DNA of 64,000 nt from NCBI GenBank assembly GCA_031200235.1, contig CP133595.1:1116001-1180000 (forward strand). Direction: 5' to 3'. Origin of the DNA: Cuniculiplasma divulgatum (GTDB taxonomy: Archaea; Thermoplasmatota; Thermoplasmata; Thermoplasmatales; Thermoplasmataceae). Positions 25,179 through 33,480 of this stretch are shown here, one piece after another. The translations under genes were made by a program, and so were the position numbers. The notes beneath the pieces are model-generated. The model worked only from the letters and a program-made list of their open reading frames with translations. It searched no databases and had not been told where the DNA came from. Numbering within the stretch: position 1 is the first letter of the stretch; every line of letters starts with the position of its first letter.

Positions 25179-26621
25179 GTGTCAATGCCAGAAATCCAGC
25201 TGAAAGAGATCAGACCATTCACATATGAAATTCCTGCCAGTACGGATGAGAGGATGAACGTTCCCGGAGTTGTTTTCGCATCGGAAAAGATGATGCAGAC
25301 ACTTAGGTCAGATCAATCCCTGTCCCAGGTTGTGAATGTAGCAATGCTGCCAGGTATCGTGAGAGCTTCATACGCTATGCCTGATATCCACTGGGGATAC
25401 GGTTTTCCCATTGGGGGTGTTGCTGCCTTCGACTGGCGGGAGGGAATAGTTTCCCCAGGTGGAGTGGGTTACGACATTAACTGTGGTGTCTCGCTTCTGC
25501 AGACCAATCTCTCAGCAGACACTGTAATTCCAAAGATACACCAGATAACAGACGAGATATTCCGGAATGTGCCCTCAGGGATCGGCAGCTCAACGGCCAG
25601 ATATACTGACAGAGATCTGGAGGAAATCCTCGCCGGTGGCCTGAAGTGGGCCAGGGATCACGGAGTTGCAACAGAAGATGATATTGCACACACTGAGGAT
25701 GGTGGATCCATAGATGGTGCCAGTTCCAACTCTGTGAGCAGAGAAGCAAGGGCAAGGGGTATCAAGCAGATTGGCACCCTTGGTGCGGGAAACCATTTTC
25801 TTGAGATCCAGAGGGTTGACAGGATAATTGATCCAGATGGAAGCTCGAAGTTTGGAATAAGGGAGAAAGATCAGGTCACAGTGATGATCCATACAGGTTC
25901 CCGTGGGCTCGGTCATCAGGTTGCAACGGATTTCATTGGCGAACTTAATGGGTCATCCCCGGACATTCTAAGGCATCCGGTGGACAGGCAGCTAAATTCG
26001 GCAAGGATCGGAACTTCTCTGGCAGACCGTTACATTGCCTCAATGGGGGCAGCTGCAAATTTCGGTTTCGTGAACCGGCAGGTCATAATCTCAAGAGTCA
26101 GGGAGGCGTTCCGGAAGTTTTTGCCGGATTCGGAACTGAAATTGGTTTACAGCCTTGCGCACAATATTGCGAAGATAGAAAGGCACATGGTGGATGGAGA
26201 GGAACGGAAACTGCTTGTGCACAGGAAAGGTGCCACACGGGCCTTTGGCCCGGGCAACAGCAACCTCACAGGGATATTCCGGAAAACAGGGCATCCGGTG
26301 CTGGTTCCTGGAGACATGGGAAGTGCATCATACCTCCTGGTGGGAACAGCTGGAAATGAAAACATTTCATTCAGCTCAAGCTGCCATGGAGCCGGGAGAC
26401 TTCTCAGCAGGACAAAATCCCTGAAGGAGTTCAACAGTTCAGATGTCATTTCAAAGCTTGAAAAGAGGGGTATATATCTGAAGGCTCAGAGCAGACAGGT
26501 TGTATCTGAGGAGGCTCCTGGAAGTTACAAGAACATAGATGATGTGATATATTCCGTTGAGGGGGCCGGTCTCACAAGAACTCTTGCAAGGATGACGCCA
26601 CTTGGAGTTGTGAAAGGATGA
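25179..26621 (+). CDS. rtcB: tRNA-splicing/RNA-repair ligase RtcB
   Basis: A 480-aa protein of normal RtcB length, no intein. The start is GTG at 25179, or ATG at 25185. All family motifs are present: PDIHWGYGFPIGG, GGVGYDINCGV (metal-binding Cys), GAGNHFLEIQ, HTGSRGLGHQ, SLAHNIAKIE, HRKGATRAFGPG, VPGDMGSASY and SSCHGAGR with the His that is guanylylated. It joins 2',3'-cyclic phosphate or 3'-phosphate ends to 5'-OH RNA with GTP and Mn2+, chiefly tRNA halves in archaea. The archease partner is not nearby. It overlaps the downstream amidohydrolase gene by 4 nt. Confidence 0.96.
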   Translation: MSMPEIQLKEIRPFTYEIPASTDERMNVPGVVFASEKMMQTLRSDQSLSQVVNVAMLPGIVRASYAMPDIHWGYGFPIGGVAAFDWREGIVSPGGVGYDINCGVSLLQTNLSADTVIPKIHQITDEIFRNVPSGIGSSTARYTDRDLEEILAGGLKWARDHGVATEDDIAHTEDGGSIDGASSNSVSREARARGIKQIGTLGAGNHFLEIQRVDRIIDPDGSSKFGIREKDQVTVMIHTGSRGLGHQVATDFIGELNGSSPDILRHPVDRQLNSARIGTSLADRYIASMGAAANFGFVNRQVIISRVREAFRKFLPDSELKLVYSLAHNIAKIERHMVDGEERKLLVHRKGATRAFGPGNSNLTGIFRKTGHPVLVPGDMGSASYLLVGTAGNENISFSSSCHGAGRLLSRTKSLKEFNSSDVISKLEKRGIYLKAQSRQVVSEEAPGSYKNIDDVIYSVEGAGLTRTLARMTPLGVVKG

Positions 26622-27640
26622 GAAAATTCGTTGGTGAAATATCGGGCAATATCTTTATTGATGGAGCCATGAGGCAGGGCACTCTTGAAATCAGGGACGG
26701 AATAAAATTCACGGAGGGTGGGCAGAGAAATACAGGCAAGGTGGGAACAATTATACCATCCTTCATAAATGCACATACACACATAGGGGATTCATTCATA
26801 ACCGAGGTCCCGCCCGGAGATATACCCGGGATTGTTGGTCCCGGAGGCTTCAAGTACAGGATGCTTTCATCCGCCACAGATGAAGTCATCATTGAAGGAA
26901 TGGAAAGATCAATGAAAATAATGCAGGATACCGGTACTTCTGCATTCATTGATTTCAGGGAATCTGACATTCATGGCCTTCAGCTGCTTGAACGCGCAGC
27001 AAAACATGATGTGATGCCTGTTCCTCTTGGCAGGCCTGATTCAACAGGATCAGATTTGGGGAAGATTATTGACCGATGCCAGGGTTTTGCGCCCAGTGCA
27101 CTGAACGATGATGACTTTTTCCAGCTGATGTCAATGAAGCAGTTGAGCAGGGAGAAAGGGAAGCTGTTCGGGATACATTTCAGTGAAAATCTGCCGGAGA
27201 ACATTGATGCCCTCATGAGGCTTTCACCTGATTTCATAGTGCACTCAATCGCGTGTTCGGATGAGGAACTGGATAGCATAGCCAGTGCAAATATTCCCGT
27301 GGTGATTACGCCCAGATCGAACATATTCTATGGCAAGAGGCCCAATTATGCAAGATTCCTCAGTCATGGTGTGCGGCTGATGCTTGGGACCGACAATGGA
27401 ATGGTGGCCGCGCCGGACATGTTCAGGGAGACGTGTTTCCTCTATACTTACCAGAGGGGGATTGGAATTATAAGTCCGGAGGAAATAATCAGAATGTCAA
27501 CTGAAGTTCCATACGAGTTCCTGGTAAGCCATGGCATTCACCCTGCAAGAGCATACATTTTTTTCCCGGAGGTTGAGCTTTCTCCATATGAGATCGTTAC
27601 AAAGGGCAGTTATTTCAGGCATGAAACCATATTTGTCTGA
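26618..27640 (+). CDS. Amidohydrolase-family metal-dependent deaminase/hydrolase
   Basis: A 340-aa protein of the cytosine-deaminase/chlorohydrolase branch. It has the HxH metal motif in NAHTHIGDSF (about residues 51-54), the third metal His in FGIHFSEN, the active-site His in VHSIACSDEEL and the catalytic Asp in LGTDNGMVAAPDMF. At 340 aa it is shorter than most SAH or guanine deaminases (400 or more). Likely substrates are purine-type or other heterocyclic amines, but this cannot be fixed from sequence. It starts inside the rtcB stop (ATGA), so the two are co-translated. Confidence 0.85.
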   Translation: MRKFVGEISGNIFIDGAMRQGTLEIRDGIKFTEGGQRNTGKVGTIIPSFINAHTHIGDSFITEVPPGDIPGIVGPGGFKYRMLSSATDEVIIEGMERSMKIMQDTGTSAFIDFRESDIHGLQLLERAAKHDVMPVPLGRPDSTGSDLGKIIDRCQGFAPSALNDDDFFQLMSMKQLSREKGKLFGIHFSENLPENIDALMRLSPDFIVHSIACSDEELDSIASANIPVVITPRSNIFYGKRPNYARFLSHGVRLMLGTDNGMVAAPDMFRETCFLYTYQRGIGIISPEEIIRMSTEVPYEFLVSHGIHPARAYIFFPEVELSPYEIVTKGSYFRHETIFV

Positions 27641-27660
27641 CGGTTTTCCCATGCACGATA

Positions 27661-27704
27661 ATATTTATAAGACTCAGTTCCCTTAGCCATTTCACGCGAG
27701 GAAG
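27661..27704 (+). promoter_or_regulatory. Promoter and Shine-Dalgarno of surface-protein gene
   Basis: TATA-like ATATTTATAA at 27661-27670 and GAGGAAG at 27698-27704, 6 nt before a TTG at 27711. No ATG is suitably placed, so the Shine-Dalgarno decides for the TTG start. Confidence 0.55.
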
Positions 27705-27710
27705 ATACTG

Positions 27711-30656
27711 TTGCAGAAGACAGCAATTATAGCAGCAATCGTTACATTGATGATGGTGGGGAGCGCGCTTGCTCTCATAGGGAATAGCTCAGCTACTGGA
27801 TTCCAGACAGGTACGGTATCGTATCAGGAAGGATACTATCATGGCACTGAATTCCTGGGTGCCGGCTCACAGTCAATAAATGTGACCACGCTGTCAGGCG
27901 TCCCTGTAACGACGCTATCCGGCACTGCTAGCAAGGCAACACTTCCTCTTGGACAGTACTATTTCATAGTGTCCCCGAAAGCGGTACTTGCCGGAAGCAA
28001 TTATGTCATTGCAAACGGTACCAGGCAGCTTGTCAATGTGACAACAGGCACAACAAGCATAAAGCTGGTTGATCAGGCGTACCTGACTTCACAGGAGACT
28101 TTCAATTTCCCAGGAATAGTGTCCGGAACAAGCGCCACTGTTAAGTTTGTCACTCCACAGGGCTTTGTGTTCCAGACAAACACAACAAGCAAAAATGCAA
28201 CAGCCATGGTACCGAACCCAGGAAATTTTGTTGTTGACGCAACATACGGTGGAACGGTTTTCACGTTCCCGCAGGTATATGCTAAATCTGGTGTTACACT
28301 GGCATTCAATAGGCACCTGCAGGCATCAGGATTTGTCTACAATGCCACAACTGGAAACAGCATAAGTTCATTCAATGTAATCCTGATAAACTCCACTGCA
28401 AAGACCTATCAGAACATTGCATTCAGCAACGGTTATTTTGCACTGTCAAATCTTACAAATAACACAGGTGCTTACAAATATAATTATATGGTTGTGGATG
28501 CTCCGGGCTATGCTGGAGCTCAATACCCTCTTCCAATAACAAGCAGTCAGCCACTGACCGTGAATCTCACTCCAGGATCATCAAACGTTTATTCCAACTA
28601 CACCCTGGGAACAAATCCGCAATACCTTAACCTTTCACTGAAGTACGTTATTTCCAATGCAACCGCCCTGCCTTTCTTCGGAAACTCTTCAATAGGGTCA
28701 CTCTACTGGCAGCATATTTTTGACTCAAACGCAATAACTACTGCCTCACTCCAGTCCTATGTTCAGAACGTAACTCCAAGCGTATCAAATTACACGATAA
28801 CCATTGACGGCTACAACTACTACAGAACAAGCGTGGGAAAGGCTACGGTATCATCATTGCCTGCCAACACCACTACATTCAACGTTACTGTTAGGTATAT
28901 GAACTCAACCATCAAGGCAACCGATCTGACATCAGGCTTCACGGTTAACCTGTATGCAATTGGCACACAGTATACCATGGGGTCCCTGAGGTACAGTTAC
29001 CAGTTTGCTTACAATCTTCCAACGGTAGCGCTTGCTTCACCAACAAGCGTTGTGACTTCATTCAAGAGCCCCATAAATATAACGCCACAGGCATCCAACG
29101 GTTACCTTAACCTGAAGTTCAGCCCATCGGTAAAGCCCACAGTGGTGGCTTCTGAGATCTCACTGTACTGGAATGGAATGGTATCCAGTAACTACATTGT
29201 TAACAGCTCACTCAACAATACCATATTCGTGGTTCCGGCGGGGGTTCCTGTTTACTATAACGTTTCATCGGCCTATTACAACCCTGTGACGGGAGAACAT
29301 GATTACCAGAGCGCAACTTTCAGATGGTACAATGGAACAAAGCTCATGAATACAAGTTATAATGCAAGCCTGGACCAGTTCAACACATCCGGAATATACA
29401 AGATAATGCTGAATTACACCAGCGGTTCGGGTGCATCCAACACCACGAATTTCAGTGTCATAGCCATCACAACCTCACAGGTGCCATCAATAAGCCTGAA
29501 TGTGACATCCTCAGGAAAGGTTAACTTCGCTGCTAAAGGTATTTCAAAGGCCAGCATGTACGTACCGCAGTCCAAGAGCGTGCAGTTCAGCGGATATGGC
29601 TCCTACCTTAACGAAACCGGCTACAGCGTCCCGCTCACCTTCACCTGGTATTTTGCTCCAATTGGCAGTTATACAGGTTACAAGACACTTGGACAGAACA
29701 TAACCCAGACATTCAATACCCCATCCAGTACACAGCTTAACAGCCTTGGTGGACCGGTGACCGGCTATCTTAACGTTACAAGTGTTGCAGGAACATACAC
29801 AAACATATCTCTGTCAGTAACAGTGAATGATACCACAGCCCCGTCTCCTGTAATGACTCTTTACAACGCTACCGGTGTGTCCGAGACCAACCCAGTTGCG
29901 GGGCAGGTAACGACTTTCTCAGCTAATTCCTCTTCAGACCCTTACTACAAGGAAACAAGCCTGAGCTACAACTGGAGTGTTGAGTATGCAAACGGAACCA
30001 AGGTTGCTCCAGGCAGCAGCACATACGCAGTTGTTGGCGGGAATATGACAGATTCACCTTACGTGAAGATACAGTTCAACACAGTCAGCGGTTTCACAAT
30101 GTCACTCAATGCCACAAACCCGTCTGGCGTTAATGGAACATCAAGCAGGGCACTCATAATGACAATTGCCACCCCAATGATCATAGTGCAGAGTGCATAT
30201 CTTTCAACAACACCTGACCAGGGATCAACAGTCACTGCCCACGTGAATGTGAGCAACAACGGAACCGTAAATGCAGGATCATACACAATAAGCCTGTACG
30301 TAAATGGGAAGCTTGTAACCAGCCATTCATACACTAACCTTCCAGTAGGGACAACAAAATCTGTTGACTTCAACTTCTCCTCACCGGCTTCAGGCAGTGT
30401 AACTTTCGTATTCAAGGCGACAAACAGCAGTGAGCCATCGTTCTTTGCAAACACAAGCGCCTATACATTCACGCACAGCGTTAATCCGCCAGCTTACAAA
30501 ACGCCACTTATCATAGTTGGCGTTATCGTTGTGATCATATTCATATCATTCGCATACTACAGGCTCACGTCTGGAGGGTCTAAAAAGACAAAGACAACCC
30601 AGCCGGCCACCCAGCCCAAACAGCAGCCGGCAAAGAAGGACGAGAAGAAGAAATAA
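27711..30656 (+). CDS. Large secreted, C-terminally anchored surface protein with CARDB/PKD-like domains
   Basis: A 981-aa protein. Residues 1-25 form a signal peptide (QKTAIIAAIVTLMMVGSALA). The body is beta-rich with very many N-x-S/T sequons, including a carboxypeptidase-regulatory-like part early on and Ig/PKD-like segments after residue 550. A CARDB-like domain (about 826-915; VTAHVNVSNNGTVNAGSYTI) is followed by one transmembrane helix (about 928-950) and a Lys/Gln-rich cytosolic tail. The gross design equals that of the binding protein at 1243 but without a solute-binding domain. It is probably a glycosylated cell-surface protein; function unknown. Monocistronic by its promoter and the hairpin after it. 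Confidence 0.82.
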   Translation: MQKTAIIAAIVTLMMVGSALALIGNSSATGFQTGTVSYQEGYYHGTEFLGAGSQSINVTTLSGVPVTTLSGTASKATLPLGQYYFIVSPKAVLAGSNYVIANGTRQLVNVTTGTTSIKLVDQAYLTSQETFNFPGIVSGTSATVKFVTPQGFVFQTNTTSKNATAMVPNPGNFVVDATYGGTVFTFPQVYAKSGVTLAFNRHLQASGFVYNATTGNSISSFNVILINSTAKTYQNIAFSNGYFALSNLTNNTGAYKYNYMVVDAPGYAGAQYPLPITSSQPLTVNLTPGSSNVYSNYTLGTNPQYLNLSLKYVISNATALPFFGNSSIGSLYWQHIFDSNAITTASLQSYVQNVTPSVSNYTITIDGYNYYRTSVGKATVSSLPANTTTFNVTVRYMNSTIKATDLTSGFTVNLYAIGTQYTMGSLRYSYQFAYNLPTVALASPTSVVTSFKSPINITPQASNGYLNLKFSPSVKPTVVASEISLYWNGMVSSNYIVNSSLNNTIFVVPAGVPVYYNVSSAYYNPVTGEHDYQSATFRWYNGTKLMNTSYNASLDQFNTSGIYKIMLNYTSGSGASNTTNFSVIAITTSQVPSISLNVTSSGKVNFAAKGISKASMYVPQSKSVQFSGYGSYLNETGYSVPLTFTWYFAPIGSYTGYKTLGQNITQTFNTPSSTQLNSLGGPVTGYLNVTSVAGTYTNISLSVTVNDTTAPSPVMTLYNATGVSETNPVAGQVTTFSANSSSDPYYKETSLSYNWSVEYANGTKVAPGSSTYAVVGGNMTDSPYVKIQFNTVSGFTMSLNATNPSGVNGTSSRALIMTIATPMIIVQSAYLSTTPDQGSTVTAHVNVSNNGTVNAGSYTISLYVNGKLVTSHSYTNLPVGTTKSVDFNFSSPASGSVTFVFKATNSSEPSFFANTSAYTFTHSVNPPAYKTPLIIVGVIVVIIFISFAYYRLTSGGSKKTKTTQPATQPKQQPAKKDEKKK

Positions 30657-30662
30657 TTTTTA

Positions 30663-30681
30663 GAAGAGATCACATCTCTTC
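30663..30681. terminator. Hairpin between convergent surface-protein and argS genes
   Basis: Perfect 8-bp inverted repeat GAAGAGAT / ATCTCTTC with a 3-nt loop, spanning the argS stop codon and lying just after the surface-protein stop, which is itself followed by a T5 run. It could end transcription from both sides. Confidence 0.4.
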
Positions 30682-32328
30682 AAGAACATTTATACCAACC
30701 AGAAATGCAGCATCTTTTACTATATTTTTGAAGTTCCTGACAATTGCAAGTCTTCTTCCGCGATCTGATGAATCAGCAGTAAGCACGGGGCAATTTGTAT
30801 AAAAATCGTTGAAGGTTCTGGTGAGTTCAAGCAGGTAATTGGCAATGGTCTCAGGCTTAAGGCCCAATACCGCGTCATGGAGGACATAGGCGTATTCATA
30901 CATCTTCTTGACCAGAGGCGCTTCCATGTCACCGTAACTCCCTTCTGGGCTGATATCTGCATTCCCAGCCTTGCGCAGGATGCTCGCCGCCCTGGCATAT
31001 GAATACATTATAAACGGTGCAGAATCCCCTTCCAGGCTAAGAGCTTCGGACCATTTGAAGACCATCTGCTTGTTTGCATTCAGCTTGACTATGTGAAACC
31101 TTATGGCAGACGTGGCAACAGCCTGAGCTATCCCGGAGAGTTCGGATTCCGGCAGTTCACCGCGTTTGTTCCTCACGATATTCAGTGATTCCTCAATGGC
31201 CCTGTCCAGCAGTTCATCTGCAGTCACAATGTTCCCTCCCCGGGTGGTCATCTTGCCTGATTCAAGTGAAACGTATGAGTAAAACACGAAATCCAGTTTA
31301 CCATCCCTGTGAAGGAGGTCCTTCATCACGTATTTGATATGACCAGCGTGCTCCTTGTGGTTTTCCCCAAGGACATCGATGATCCAGTCGAAATTATCCA
31401 TCTTGTACTGGTGGTAGGCAATATCTCTGGAAAAGTATAGAGAGGTGCCGTCATTTCTCGTCAGGAACATTTTCCTTCCTCCACTTGATACGTATTTCGC
31501 GCCTCCCTCATCCTCAAGTTCATCTTCAAGGCTTTCCAGCACCCTGTTCACATCGCCGTTCCTGATGAGATCGGATTCCCAGGTGTAATCGTCTATCTTT
31601 ATGCCCAGCCTTTCAAGGGTGCCATTTATGCTGCCAAGTATCACTGAGCAGATTGTCCTTATTCCGTCCATAACCTCGGGTTTTCCAGCCTCATACTGCC
31701 TTATGGTTTCGTCCACTTCTTTCTCCAGCTCAGGATTTGCCTCCACCTCCCTGTGCATTCTCTGGTATGCCTTCAGAAGATTCTCCGTTGTCAGGTTTCC
31801 ATTCTGGCCAAATTTCCTGTAACCAACATAGAGTGACGCAACCTGCCTTCCTGAGTCGTTGACAAAATACTGTGTGGTTACCCTGTACCCGTACCTTGAA
31901 AGGATCCTGAACAGTGAATCTCCGATTATGGAGTTCCGGATTCTGCCGATGTGTATGGGCCCTGTGGGGTTGGTGCTGGTGTGTTCCACAGAAACACGTT
32001 CAGGATCCTGGAAGACATCAGGAAACCGATCTGTGCCATATATTTCGCTGGAGATTGCTTCCATCAGCTTCGTTGGATTCAGGGTGAAATTTATGTAGCC
32101 ACCGGATGATGTTATGGCAGCAATGTAATCCTCTCCTGAGAGTGCAACTGTGATCCTTGACGCAACGTCCTCAATCTTAATATCTCCCTTCCTGAGAAGC
32201 GAGAATGCTCTCAAAGCGAGGTCTGCATGCCCCGTTCGGTCAGGTGCAATGTCGTTGTCCCTCACTTCAGGATAGAGCGACCTTATACTTTCAGTAAGTT
32301 TCTTCCTGTAATCTTCAAAAAGCAGCAT
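30670..32328 (-). CDS. argS: Arginine--tRNA ligase
   Basis: A 552-aa class I synthetase of normal length. An N-terminal Arg_S additional domain (about 1-90) is followed by the HIGH motif HIGR (126-129, within NPTGPIHIGRIRNS), the Rossmann core, a KMSK-type loop ESGKMTTRGGN, and a DALR anticodon-binding domain near the C-terminus (APFIMYSYARAASILRKAG). It charges tRNA-Arg in the cytosol. A single ArgS is essential, so the gene is surely functional. It is followed 62 nt upstream by another reverse-strand gene end. Confidence 0.96.
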   Translation of the reverse strand: MLLFEDYRKKLTESIRSLYPEVRDNDIAPDRTGHADLALRAFSLLRKGDIKIEDVASRITVALSGEDYIAAITSSGGYINFTLNPTKLMEAISSEIYGTDRFPDVFQDPERVSVEHTSTNPTGPIHIGRIRNSIIGDSLFRILSRYGYRVTTQYFVNDSGRQVASLYVGYRKFGQNGNLTTENLLKAYQRMHREVEANPELEKEVDETIRQYEAGKPEVMDGIRTICSVILGSINGTLERLGIKIDDYTWESDLIRNGDVNRVLESLEDELEDEGGAKYVSSGGRKMFLTRNDGTSLYFSRDIAYHQYKMDNFDWIIDVLGENHKEHAGHIKYVMKDLLHRDGKLDFVFYSYVSLESGKMTTRGGNIVTADELLDRAIEESLNIVRNKRGELPESELSGIAQAVATSAIRFHIVKLNANKQMVFKWSEALSLEGDSAPFIMYSYARAASILRKAGNADISPEGSYGDMEAPLVKKMYEYAYVLHDAVLGLKPETIANYLLELTRTFNDFYTNCPVLTADSSDRGRRLAIVRNFKNIVKDAAFLVGINVLEEM

Positions 32329-32390
32329 GTTCGTCCATATGAATTACTTGTAAATATATTCATCATGGTGCCCGGTGAGGCAAGCCGTAT

Positions 32391-33464
32391 TTACTGAGAT
32401 GGTACGAATTCATAAAGCTCGGTGTATGACCTCAGGAGGGAGAAGAGGCGATCCTTGCCTATCTCAATCCTCTGGCTCTTTCCCGGTTCATCTGGCACAA
32501 GGAGATCAATGGTGCTGCGTTCACCCGGGAATCTTTCACCAAGTTTCTTGACTATGGTCTCAATGCCGGCATCCTTCAGTGAAGACCTCTTTATCCCAAA
32601 TCTGTCAAGAACGGAATTTAGAGTATCACGCTGGTTCTTCACCGATATTCCGGACCTCTCGGCAAGGAAGAATTCAATCAGCATCCCTGTTGACATGTAC
32701 TGGCCGTAGGTAACCTTGTTCCTGTGTATTTCACCAAGAACTGATCCGATGGTCTTCCCAAATTCCGTGGCGATGTTTCTCTTTCCCACCTGAGTGGACA
32801 TCTGCTCTGCCCTTATTCGCATCCCCTTTCCTATGATCTTGCAGACGCCTTCGGATTCCCTGAAGGAACGAACATCCTCGGCAGTCATTATCATGCTTAT
32901 TATGGAGTGATCTGCCACCACGCCGTATCTGGCCATTTCCACAAATCCGTCCCTGATCTCGTCACTGGTCTGTGATCTTACATAATGGGAATCAACGATG
33001 ATTTCTGATGGCGTAGACCTGCTGCATATGACATCCTCGTGATTTGAGAAATTGATGCCTGCAAGGCCGGAAACAGAATTGCCTATCTGTGCAAGCAGTG
33101 TTGTGGGAACGGGGATGTAATCCATGCCTCCCCTGTAGGTTGATACAACAAATCCTGCAAGGTCTAGGACTTCGCCGCAGCCAAGAGCTATGACAAGGGA
33201 ATCGCTGGAAACGTTCCTGTCTATGAGCACCTTTACTATCTTCTGGTAATTGCGCACATTTTTGAGGTTATCCCCCTCGTTGAGAGTGATCTTGGTCAGA
33301 TCTCCCCTTATGGAATCCAGGTCAGGAATATAATGGGAGAATTTTTCCATGGCGGAGCTTCCTGATATGAATACAACACTGTCGTACTTTCCGGCAGTAT
33401 CTAGGATGTGATCTGTGGTGCCGTTCCCAAGCACCACCGGAACATCTCTCCCATTGATGGGCAA
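32391..33464 (-). CDS. 3-Dehydroquinate-synthase-like protein lacking canonical active-site residues
   Basis: A 357-aa protein, TTG start, plainly of the dehydroquinate synthase fold: GCGEVLDLAGFVVSTYRGG and YIPVPTTLLAQIGNSV match the NAD-binding and substrate regions. Key residues differ from AroB. Of the three Zn ligands only Glu176 remains (EMARYG for EVIKYG); the two His are Lys237 (FGKTIG for FGHTFG) and Tyr253 (VTYGQ for LHGEA). The substrate Lys are Leu134 (SGLAG for GGKTG) and Arg179. It therefore probably does not make dehydroquinate by the known mechanism, and may be a pseudoenzyme or have a new reaction. It is divergent from the GDE-type glycosidase gene. Confidence 0.82.
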   Translation of the reverse strand: MPINGRDVPVVLGNGTTDHILDTAGKYDSVVFISGSSAMEKFSHYIPDLDSIRGDLTKITLNEGDNLKNVRNYQKIVKVLIDRNVSSDSLVIALGCGEVLDLAGFVVSTYRGGMDYIPVPTTLLAQIGNSVSGLAGINFSNHEDVICSRSTPSEIIVDSHYVRSQTSDEIRDGFVEMARYGVVADHSIISMIMTAEDVRSFRESEGVCKIIGKGMRIRAEQMSTQVGKRNIATEFGKTIGSVLGEIHRNKVTYGQYMSTGMLIEFFLAERSGISVKNQRDTLNSVLDRFGIKRSSLKDAGIETIVKKLGERFPGERSTIDLLVPDEPGKSQRIEIGKDRLFSLLRSYTELYEFVPSQ

Positions 33465-33480
33465 TGTTATTCTTTCAGGA

